Shown here in pieces: positions 49,254-58,474 of a stretch of DNA of 64,000 nucleotides. How positions within the stretch are numbered: the stretch's first letter is position 1; each line of letters opens with the position of its first letter. The notes beneath the pieces are model-generated. The model was not told where the DNA came from. It saw nothing but the letters and a program-made list of their open reading frames with translations, and did not search any database. The translations under genes and the position numbers were made by a program. This stretch comes from Carettochelys insculpta (Eukaryota; Chordata; Testudines; Carettochelyidae): positions 36,297,501 to 36,361,500 of the forward strand of contig NC_134145.1 of the NCBI RefSeq assembly GCF_033958435.1. The letters run 5' to 3'.

Positions 49254-49897
49254 GTAAGATTATAGTTTGTTTATGCCTCATTTAAATCTGTCAATTAATT
49301 ATTTGAAACCATGTTGTGGCTATTCAAATGAACGTGTTCATATTCTTCAGTCAACTCTTTTTCTAGTTATTCTCAGCTCCCAGACTGGCCATCTGACAGA
49401 AGAACTTACTACAGCAACTTATTTTTATTCCAAAAAAGAGTATATGTATGTGCTGTTTGTGTACAGAATAATAGTATATAGGAGGAGAAAGCGGTGTTTA
49501 GTATTTTTTTAAACTAAACATTAGCTCCAAATTGTAATTTAGCCCTATGGATCTCAGTTTGCTATAACGCTGGACATAGCACAATAGCACACACAAAAAA
49601 TACCGTAGTTAAACCAAAGACTAGAAGTTTGGTTATAACAGTGGATAGTGGTGTGATGGTGGTCTTTTTCACTTGGCATAAGTTGTTTGTACAATTCAAG
49701 TAACAGAATAAAATAGGGTTGTGTTTCCACATTTGATTTACTGAATGCAGTTTTGAAATCTTTACAAACTAACTTTGAAATAGAATTATATTTTTAGCTC
49801 ATTGTGTTGGCTGAACTCAGAGATTTAATGAAGGTATGTACCATCCTTGTAGGGTTTTGAAATGTAGCATTGAATTTAATAAACTTATCTTTTTCAG
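49254..49897. other. PTBP2: Intron 11 (644 bp)
   Basis: No repeat or secondary feature recognised. Confidence 0.6.
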
Positions 49898-50114
49898 CCA
49901 TGAGTCATCTTAATGGACAAAAAATGTATGGAAAGATTATTCGAGTTACACTTTCCAAGCATCAGACAGTACAGCTACCTCGAGAGGGACTTGATGACCA
50001 AGGGCTAACTAAAGATTTTGGTAATTCACCATTGCATCGCTTCAAGAAACCTGGCTCAAAAAATTTCCAGAATATATTTCCTCCATCTGCAACTCTTCAT
50101 CTGTCTAATATTCC
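49898..50114 (+). CDS. PTBP2: PTBP2 exon 12: end of RRM3, linker, start of RRM4
   Basis: The acceptor is tatctttttcag and the donor is att cc|gtaagt. The exon is 217 nt. It encodes [20 protein letters not shown] (end of RRM3), the linker [20 protein letters not shown] with its Lys-rich continuation, and [10 protein letters not shown], the RNP2 strand of RRM4. In PTB proteins this linker packs RRM3 and RRM4 back to back. Confidence 0.95.
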
Positions 50115-50203
50115 GTAAGTGTTGCATGACAATAAGTCAATGGGATTCACATAAACTATTAAAAAAATAATTCTTGTATGTGTTTTGTTTTTCTTTTTTT
50201 TAG

Positions 50204-50281
50204 ACCATCAGTAGCAGAAGAAGATCTGCGCACTCTGTTTGCTAACACTGGAGGCACTGTGAAAGCATTTAAATTTTTTCA
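50204..50281 (+). CDS. PTBP2: PTBP2 exon 13: RRM4 helix 1
   Basis: The acceptor follows a T-rich tract (ttttttttag) and the donor is ca|gtaaga. The exon is 78 nt, encoding [17 protein letters not shown] and then VKAFKFF. It ends with two bases of a Gln codon, which the tandem acceptor of exon 14 completes. The preceding intron is 89 bp and the following one 118 bp. Confidence 0.95.
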
Positions 50282-50396
50282 GTAAGAAAGTTTTCCTTGA
50301 ATTCCTATGTGTTTGAATATCATGTCTTGAAAGGGCAACAGTTTTTTTAGCCCTTTACTTAATATTGGTTTAGTTCCTAATGACGTTGTTTTGTTT

Positions 50397-50402
50397 CAGA
50401 AG
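50397..50402 (+). promoter_or_regulatory. PTBP2: NAGNAG tandem splice acceptor of PTBP2 exon 14
   Basis: The sequence CAGAAG directly follows a T-rich tract. Either AG can be used without changing the frame, adding or removing one Arg codon (AGA) at the RRM4 strand-loop junction. The upstream CAG is the stronger acceptor by consensus, so the Arg-containing form should dominate (inference). Confidence 0.7.
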
Positions 50403-50532
50403 AGATCACAAGATGGCACTTCTTCAGATGTCAACAGTGGAAGAAGCTATTCAGGCTTTGATTGATCTGCATAATTACAATCTTGGAGAAAATCACCATC
50501 TGAGAGTTTCTTTCTCGAAATCAACAATTTAA
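50400..50532 (+). CDS. PTBP2: PTBP2 exon 14 (terminal coding exon): end of RRM4
   Basis: The exon encodes [20 protein letters not shown] and ends [13 protein letters not shown] with TAA at 50530-50532. The acceptor is a tandem CAGAAG. Using the CAG (exon from 50400) gives Gln-Arg-Asp-His, and using the AAG (exon from 50403) gives Gln-Asp-His. Both keep the frame and differ by one arginine at the edge of RRM4. To my knowledge this corresponds to the one-residue PTBP2 length variants. Confidence 0.95.
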
Positions 50533-51640
50533 AATGGGAGATTAAAAAAAAAAATGGTGTATCGCATTGTTCAGTGTCGTTGCCTATTGACTGTTCAGGA
50601 ATGTGGGGACCAGAGTTTGACTTCTGTCTTTCATGCTGTTATCATTCCTTGGTTGTTGGGGTTTTTTTGTTTGTTTTTTGTTTTTATTTTTGTTTTTGTT
50701 TTAAACATTCATAAGAAGGTAAAAGCAGTGATATTAACTGTTGGGTTTTCATCTGTTGTTTAGAGAAACGTCATTTTGTTCTAAAGGGTTTCAAGTTAAT
50801 TCCACGCTTTTTCAAATTAGTTGACATATGTGCCTTAAAAAAGGAAAACTAATGTTGCTAGAATTGCATTGGCTAATAAAACAAATTTGTTCGTATGGGG
50901 CACAGTGTTTCATGAGAATTAAAATATATTTAGGCAGGGGTGTATAAAAAGGTTAAGGTTTTTGTTTCACCTTCTTGGAACTTATTTTCACAACTTATTG
51001 GGTTGTTATGTACCTTTTTTTAATCAGATAAAATATATTGCTTTGAAAGATTAAAACACGACATATTAATTTCTGCTACTTCAGCTTTTTTGTAAATGGC
51101 CTGTAATTCATGATTCTGGTCTAGATTCAGTTATGAATGTAGGCATTAGAGAAAATTAACAAGGTACAGATTATTAATTTCTTAAAGGAGAAAAAAGTGA
51201 TTTCTGTGATTTTTGAACCCTGTGTGGAAAGAATTGTGGAATCTTAACCTTTTTGTACACACTCTTGTGGGACGTATCATATAAATGTCAGCACTAAGTA
51301 ATGTCTTGTTTGTGGTTGAATATTTTTCGTAGATGTTTTTGAAGTTGACATGACTTATGTGCATTTAAATATATATTGCCATCTTTAGTTTGTAATTAAG
51401 ATTTGGAATATGGTTGTGGATTTCTGAGCATGTGCAGACTGGTCTAGCTAGTTCAGGAACTGGTGCATGTATTTTTCCGAGATGAAGAAAGTGTACTGCG
51501 AACACTTGCAGGAAGGTTAATTTTGTGGCAGTTTTTCAAAACTGCCAACTAGGTGGGACCAAAGTTTATGTGCCTTTAGTCTTAATTTACCTTGCATTGT
51601 AATATTCAGTTTTAATAAAGCTCTTCAAAATATTTTGTAT
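50533..51640 (+). other. PTBP2: PTBP2 3' UTR
   Basis: This is T-rich, AT-rich sequence with no open frame continuing from the stop codon. It contains AATAAA at 50875-50880 (possible short form) and at 51614-51619 (likely main site). The end at about 51640 is set from the second signal plus 15-25 nt and is approximate. A longer UTR using AATAAA near 51984 cannot be excluded. Confidence 0.7.
51614..51619 (+). terminator. PTBP2: Likely PTBP2 polyadenylation signal
   Basis: A canonical AATAAA lies 1.08 kb after the stop codon, followed by T/G-rich sequence (attttgtatttag) about 15-30 nt downstream. Alternatives are AATAAA at 50875 and near 51984. Confidence 0.6.
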
Positions 51641-52929
51641 TTAGAAATCGATCTGACTTTACTATAAACATGGCTCAGAATCTACAGATCAAATTAATTT
51701 GAAACAGTTCTGTAAACCTGAACTGTTTAATCTGATTCTGTTTAAATGACCAATACTTTTTGAAATTGATGTACTTAATTTCAAGATTCATAGATTCTGT
51801 TATCTATGTAGAAAAAGGTCATGTATATTTTCTATTAGTTACATTTTTACATCTTTAGAAATGTAAAATTCAGTATAGTTTGAAAGCGGCACAATTAAAA
51901 ATTAATTTTCTAACAAAGTTGGGAGGTTTGACAGTCGTTTAATTTCATTTTGTGTGTACTCTGCTTACCTCTGTAGCATGCTCAATAAACACTTCTATAG
52001 CTCTGTATTCACCTTTTCTGTCTTTCTCTGCTGCCTTTTCTCTCTTCTCTTCTTTGTTTTCCACTCCCCACTGTGCTTCTGAATTCATGTTTATTCTCTG
52101 CCAGGGTGGGAAAAGAATAATCATATTAATAATTTTATAATTGTATGGCTTTATATACCATAAGTAAATCTGATGCTATGAAAATACACCAGCTCCTTAT
52201 ATTTAGAAAGAGAGTAACTGCTCTGGAGGAGTACCTGTATAGTACACATTTCCCACCCTGTTATAATCTACTGCTTTAAGGACAACTTTTATTGTGGTTT
52301 GTTAGTGCTCTTTTTCTCTCTTTTCTGTTTAAGTATATTTATGCACTAATAGATCTCTAAAATTTGCCATGCTCTCTTGCTGCAATTTCATCTTCCATCT
52401 TTTGTGTCTGCTAAAGATTTTCTACTAATCATAATGTTGTGGATTAAAGAACAAAACACAGATAATCCTGAAGTAGCCAATTTGCTAAAGCTAATATTAG
52501 AATAGTGGACCATATTACACACTGATTTTTTTTCACCTGTTCTGTAAAATTTCCAGAAAATTCTTTTGGCATATTATAGCTTCTACACATTATTTTAAAT
52601 TTCCTTGTTATAATAAATGTTAATGTCTCTAGATTAAAAATAACTTCACACAGTCCCAGTTTAATAATAACTGTATAATTAAGTGCTGTGTTGGTAAAAG
52701 CTATCAAAGTTCCCTTTTTTTTTTCGCTTCTCCAGTACAGCTACTATAGGTTTATTGATGTCAAGATTACTGTGTGACATGGTGTTTGTTCTTTATATTG
52801 ACCATATAATCAATAAATATCTGCCAAAAATATAAGTTACCAAATAACCTTGAGGGGTTGCATAGGTGTACACAGTACTAAATAAAAATGCATTGGCTTG
52901 AAACCTATATGGTCAGGAACACACTTTAA
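51641..52929. other. Downstream flank of PTBP2
   Basis: AT-rich intergenic DNA. AATAAA near 51984 could be a distal polyadenylation signal. No gene seen. Confidence 0.5.
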
Positions 52930-53212
52930 TTGGGTTCTTCTTTGAGTGTTGTCTCTCTGGGTGCTCCACTGTAGTGACTGTGCTCCCCTCCACATCTAAT
53001 TAGAGATTTTTGGCAGCAGAATCCATTGCACCCGCGCACATATTTTCTGTGGCTTGTGGTCTTCCACTAAGCTATCTTGCACCGCATTGAATGAATGAAA
53101 GCCCCTCACTTCCTTCTCAACCTTCTCTTTGGCCTCACCATAGAGAGCAGTTGTCCTCATCTGCATCATTAGCATAAAGAGTAGCTGGTGTTGGTTTCTT
53201 TGTTCTCCATAA

Positions 53213-53470
53213 TAGGCTGTGTCTACACTACAAAAATAAATTCAAAGTTGCTTACTTTGAAGTTCCACTTTGAAGTAAACTACTTTGAAGCTGAACAGTT
53301 ACACACACCCTACTTCAAAGTTAAACTTCGAAGTTGGGTACTACTCCATTCCTGGGAGTAAGCATGTTGAAGTAAGGTAAAATGTGTGTAGGCTCTCTGC
53401 TGGCCTCTTCAAAGTAATGCCTAACTTCAAAGTTAATTTTGAAGTTAGTTCCTAGTGTAGGTGCACCCAT
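53213..53470. mobile_element. MITE inserted in DIRS copy 2
   Basis: It starts GGCTGTGTCTACACTAC and ends CTAGTGTAGGTGCACCC, flanked by ATA on both sides (3 bp). The body consists of TTCAAAGT and ACTTTGAA runs that pair with each other. The DIRS sequence continues on both sides. Confidence 0.75.
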
Positions 53471-54539
53471 AGTGTTTCCTTTCTTTTTCTCCCCAACCCC
53501 ACTTCCTTAGGTTTAAAAAAAAAAAAAGAAAAGAAAAAGAAAAAGCAAGAAAACCGGAGAACTTGAGTTTGTTTCCTTTCCTCTCTTGGGGCATTCTATC
53601 CCCTCCTCCCCCCTGTGTTTAGAAAACTAGTTGTTTTTCTTTTTTAGGTAAGGAAAGAAAGAAAGAGAAGAACACCTTTCTCCCACATTCCTCGTTGCTC
53701 TCGATGTCTGCTACCTGGTTCACCCTCACAAAAATGCTTCACCTGCCAAAGTTGAAACTAGCTGGGGTCGGGGGTAGACAGCAGGGCTGGCTGCCCATTG
53801 CCAGGGCTGCGGGCAGGCAGAGTGGTGCTGACTGCTGGCCTCGGCTAATAAGTGGCACATTTTATCTGCCATCCCTCCATCTCCCTTTTTTTTCCCCCAA
53901 AACCCCTTGTGACAACAGGGAGATGATTCGGAGTATGCTACGTGTTAGAGGAACCACCAGCATTGTACTTGCACAGGATAAGGATGGTAGGAAATTCCCT
54001 AAACTCTTCCTTTCATCCATAGAAGAAAGATGTTTAAGCTGAGATAGTGGCTTAAAGACTATCCAATGGGTTTCTGATTACATGAATCACTGTTAGTGAG
54101 GACACAACATGTTTCCGTCCCAGGTGCATATGCACTCCATGAGGTCTGTTTCTGCCTTGGTTGCATTCCTTACGGATACTCTTATCTGTTATCTGTAGAG
54201 CAGCAGCATAGACCTCTGCCCACACACTCAGAACATTGAGATCCATGAAATTTGTCCCCCAAATTCATCTTCAACTCCATAGTACGCTATATAGTAACAG
54301 ACTCCACTCCAAGGTCCAGAATTCAGTGTTGAGTACTGCTTTGGGAGTCACCTAACGTGGAGCACCCATAAGGACACTACTTGAAGAAGATAAGTTACCT
54401 TGTACTGTAACTGATTCTCTGAGGTATGTGGAGAAGGAAGAGAGGGTCTTTGCCTGTGCAGTACTAGACAACCTCGAGAGGGAGAGAGCACATGCGTGAG
54501 CTCGGTGGACACTGCTACAAAAAATCTCTAGTTAGAGGT

Positions 54540-55202
54540 GCAGGAGCATTTATGTCAACTCACAAGGCCAAGGCTGCACAGGATTTATGGGATTTGCTTC
54601 AATGCAGAGCTGATTAAGGATAATAGTACTTATTAAGCTTATCTACTCCAAGTTACTGCAATTAGTTCACACATTCCACATGATAAGCGAAGTGCTTTGG
54701 GAATGTGTACATATATCCAGATAAGAAGCTATTTGGCAAATTTACATCCCTTTCTACTGCGGGGAGTTCCAGTCCCAAAGTGCCTCACATCAGGAACACA
54801 GTGGACGGTGTTCCAGCTGGAGGAAAAGGTTCAGGGCACTCCTGAGGCTGAGTGTCCCCAGTCGAAACTCAGCTGGGGTGGGACCTCCCAGTGATTTTAT
54901 CCCTTAACAGTTTACTGGGTGTGCGCATAGTGGCTCAGTGCCACTTCTAGCATTCTCATGGGGCTGGAGCCAAGGTTGTCCTGGTTATTGGTCTGTCCTA
55001 TGGTTCCCACATCTAAATGCAGGTGACAGGGACTGTTACGGCTATCTCATGTTTATGTTTACGGGGTTCAAGGCTGCAACAGGCTGTAACATAGGGATGG
55101 GAACTTGGTTGTGCCACAGGAATGAAGTTTCCACTCTTGCTCTCTGAGGCCTGCAGGCTGTCTGGTGGTGTGTTACATAACAACCTACAGGTTTAGCAGG
55201 AG
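54540..55202. mobile_element. Unclassified ~650-bp insertion in the DIRS copy 2 right repeat
   Basis: GCAGGAG at 54540-54546 and 55196-55202 flanks it. Both sides match the terminal repeat (GATTTTTTGTAGCAG before, in reverse complement; TACAGTGGAGCACCC after). No inverted ends or coding region were recognised. It may be a fragment of a larger element. Confidence 0.5.
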
Positions 55203-55252
55203 GCTACAGTGGAGCACCCATGGGGGGGCACATCTTGAAGAACCATTGTTAC

Positions 55253-55911
55253 AGCACTCTTCTGCAGTTATTTTTTAGATATTGCAGTTGTTAGCCAGAC
55301 TGAGCTACAGATACATTTCAACTGTATGAGGAGATTTGGGAAGAAACAAAAGTCTTAATACATTACAAAGTCTAAATTACAAGGTTATTGTATGCTAAAA
55401 GTCCTTCACTTCTAACAACGATGTCCCCTTTATTTTTAAAGGCAGAATTTTAATACATTAATTTTTTGGGAGTAAGAAGAGATAACAAACAGTGACATTT
55501 CTATTTTCTGAATGAATGTTAAAACATGCTCAACTGTGCCTGAGAACTATCAATTTAAAGTTACCATACCTAGTATTCAGCTGTTGCTGAACCATGTGTA
55601 TTTTGAATCATCTCTATCTGTAGCTGTACAGTGGAAGCTGTGTATAATGTAGAAATAACTTTACAATGTGCATCTAGTGGGATGTTTACAAATTTAGGAG
55701 TGTGTTTATTTGATTAACTGAATATTGCCAAACTATTATTCTAAAAATACATGGGTGCGCAATAATTTTCCAAGGTTAAGTTCTGTTACAAAAACTCAAG
55801 CAGAAAACAATTATAAACACATTAACATTCATTATAAGGCTATGCTTAGATACATTTAAATTAAAAAATGATGGTCTTACAACTGCCATAAAGGTGTCAC
55901 CAATAAACTCA
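55253..55911. other. Intergenic AT-rich sequence
   Basis: No recognised feature. Confidence 0.45.
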
Positions 55912-57225
55912 CTAGAGAAAATCACTATTCAATTTTTGACATAATAATGCATGGTAGACACCTGCAAATATATTTATTATAAAATGCATGTTATGGTTAA
56001 TATTTTTGTTATTAGGAAGATTACTATGATCAAAACAACTTCTCTTTACCAGATGATGCAAAAACACCTCCCTGGTCTTACATTCGCCATAATACCTCTC
56101 TATAGCTTCACATTGCTCCTCTAACCATATCTCCTTATCCTTTTTGGCTGCTTTCCTCACCTCATTGCATTTCACGCTATATTGCTGTTCTGCCATCTCA
56201 GAGACATCTCTTCTGATCTTCAGCTCTCTCTTCTCTTGAACCAACTTCAGTGTCTCCTGGGTAATCCACTTATTATTGATCTTGTCATCTTCTGGAACTG
56301 TCTGCTCAGTTGCCTCTTCTATAGCGATGGCTATCCCCGTGACTCTCTTCTAGGTCTTTCTCCGTGGTGATAGTCTTAATCTTCTCTTTGAGTTCTGCTC
56401 TGTATGCATTCCCTGTTTCTTCCTCACATAGCCTCGCCACGTCTCTTCTTTTCTTAAACTGTGTCTTATATTTTCTTTTGAGTTTTATCTTGATGTTTGC
56501 AATCACTAGACTGTGGTCTGAGCCTATATCTGCTCCTTGGAAAGTTTGGCACTGCTGTACTGATGTTATCCATCTTCTTCTTACCAAAATCATATCTCTC
56601 ATGTTCTCGGACTTCCCATCATTAAATTGCCACATCCACTTCCTACAGTCCTTTTGTTGGAATCTCATGTTGCAGATCACCATGTCATGCTCTGTAGCAA
56701 ACTTCAGTAGTTTCTCAACATGTTCATTACTTTCTCCAAATCCAAACCTTCCCATGACTCTCTCCCAACCTTCGTTATCTGTTCCAACCTTCACATTCCA
56801 ATCTCCTCTGATGATCAACACATCTTTCTTCAGTATTTCCTCCACCGTCTTTGTCCAGTCTTTATAGACTAGCCCAATCTCTTCCTCCATATTGTCCGAC
56901 TTGGGTGCATACACCTAAATGACAGATGTTGAACAGTTTTGCTTCAAATCTCGCTACCATCATTCTTGCATTCACCGGTTTGTGTCCTAATAATGCTCTT
57001 CTAGCTGTTTTGCTAAGAAGGAATCTGACTCGTGGTTCATGCTTTGTTTCATTTCCTGACCAAATGACTTCGCAACCGCATATCTCTCCTGATCCTGTCC
57101 AACGCATCTCTGCCAGTCCAAGAATATCACATCAGTATCTTTCCATCTCCTTCCAAAGCAGCTCTAATTTTCCGGTTGCCCACAGTGTTCAGATGTTCCA
57201 TGTTCCAATGGATAGCATATGTGTT
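55912..57225 (-). mobile_element. RTE-like LINE, 5' half (AP-like endonuclease) on the minus strand
   Basis: Minus-strand frames give the endonuclease almost whole. Near 57215 is GTWNIRTLWATGKLEL, then MRWTGSGEICG, LLSKTARRALLGHKPVNARM, VYAPKSDN, GDWNVKVG (near 56780) and GSDHSLVIANIK (near 56500), the SDH catalytic motif. Then comes a basic linker (RRDVSEMAEQQYSVKCNEVR) before the match stops near 55920. The 3' RT half is missing, unusual for LINEs, which normally lose their 5' end. Broken frames; inactive. Confidence 0.8.
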
Positions 57226-58033
57226 AGTTGTAATTTTTTTTTCAGTAGCCAACTTATCAACCCAACCCCGATCACTTGATTGGTATCATGGACCTTATTT
57301 ATCCAGGTGACATGCAAGCGAGCATCTTTTATAATTTAGTTGTGCTGGCATCAGATTTCATTTGTATTGTTTGATGGTCAGCGCATTGACACACATCTGA
57401 CCATCCCTCCTCCTTCATCCAGGCTTGGGACTGTCATGGAGCTCATATAGGCTTCACGGCAGAGTTAAACTGTTACTCCCTGAGAAAAAAACAAGCAGAG
57501 AAATGAATTCCAATCCATATTTCCATGAGGAAAAATATGATTTGATGCAAATACTCTCCAAATTGATATAGCTAGATTGGAAGCAGACTAGCCTCTTTGC
57601 TCAAAGCAGTACGTACATTGTTGCAAAAGTTCTGCATCTACTATAACTTCTAACACTTTTTTAATTCTTGTATATTTGTTTTAAAGAAAATGTATATGAT
57701 ATTTCAGGAGAAACTATAAAAATAAAAAGGTTCAGTGGACCAGACTTATTCTAAGACCAATTGTCAGTTTCATCCTGCCCTCTAGTCCAGAGCATTGTTT
57801 CAGTTCCTTCATGACAACATTTAGCTAAGGACCTGCTCACCATCAGTCCTGCATCCATTTAGTCCATTTCCCACCTCCACTCCCACTACATGCTTTGTTT
57901 TCAGTTTGGACAGTGTTTCTGTATCCTTTAATCGTTTCCCCTTATAGTTTTCCAGTACTCTGGTTTGGCTTCTCACAACCCCAATCTCATCCAAAGGTTA
58001 TAGCTGTGTGGCTAAAGCAATCTTTGAACTACT
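57226..58033. other. Sequence between the LINE half and the DIRS element
   Basis: No recognised gene. The first part may be the 5' UTR of the RTE-like LINE. Confidence 0.45.
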
Positions 58034-58200
58034 GTTCTTCATCAAGTGTCCCCGTGGGTGATCCACAATAGGTGTCGGGCTCGCCCGGCGCCGCAGATTG
58101 GAAATCGTCCAGCAGTTTCTCCTGGATCACGCATGCGCCGGTGCATCCCCGGCCATGTGTGCGATCCGGTCTCCGCCAGTTCCTTCTCAACCGCCATCGG
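58034..58200. repeat. DIRS left inverted terminal repeat
   Basis: The part from 58074 pairs with the reverse complement of the window end. By eye about 5 mismatches occur in the first ~66 bases, then a ~17-base gap, then further pairing to CAGTTCCTT. The outer 40 bases (58034-58073) pair with the internal complementary region at 63703-63742. It probably carries the promoter, but no motif decides this. Confidence 0.85.
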
Positions 58201-58474
58201 CTGCAGACGGAATCCGCTCAGGCTATGGCCAGAGTCAGATTAGACAGTGTTTTTAGATGTAGATTGTTGTTTCTTTTCAAAAAAAAAAAAAGAGAGAGAG
58301 GACAAAGAGTATTAAAAAAAAAAAAATAAATAAAAGAGAGAGAGAGGAGCGGAGAAGAGGAATGGACGTGAAGGCCAGTAGGCTGCCTGCTGCCTGCAGG
58401 CGGGTGTCCACAATTCGGGGAAACAGACACGGACTAGGTGCTAAGTACCCTATTAACAGTACAGACTCACCACA

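Larger units (their letters stand above)
1..51640 (+). other. PTBP2: PTBP2 transcription unit (exons 4-14; 5' end outside the window)
   Basis: Polypyrimidine tract-binding protein 2 (nPTB) is a nuclear four-RRM protein that binds CU-rich RNA and represses exons, mainly in neurons. Eleven exons were found by matching translated blocks to the known protein order and checking AG/GT borders. Coding lengths are 173, 144, 165, 111, 196, 155, 34, 93, 217, 78 and 133 nt. All phases join, and they sum to 499 codons plus stop, one base of the first codon coming from the missing upstream exon. With about 30 upstream residues this gives the usual 531-532 aa. PTBP1 and PTBP3 are excluded by PTBP2-type segments such as [15 protein letters not shown] and the C-terminus RVSFSKSTI. 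No upstream exon (nuclear-localisation N-terminus) was found in 1-7847, so that stretch is intron 3. Confidence 0.95.
52930..55252 (+). mobile_element. Decayed DIRS element (copy 2) with deletion and two insertions
   Basis: The left terminal repeat starts GGGTTCTTCTTTGAGTGTTG, with GGGTGCTCCACTGTAGTGAC. The right end (about 55200-55252) reads TACAGTGGAGCACCC then CACATCTTGAAGAACC, its reverse complement. An internal complementary region lies at 54350-54440 (GTGGAGCACCCATAAGGACA). Before it, 54110-54250 encodes a decayed tyrosine recombinase end (HMHSMRSVSALVAF, keeping H-x-x-R). RT and most of gag are lost. Confidence 0.75.

Noticed and set aside
58362..58474. Earlier ATG for the DIRS gag-like ORF
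   Set aside because: The sequence from 58362 lacks the three CxxC pairs; the start at 58475 in the other frame carries them.
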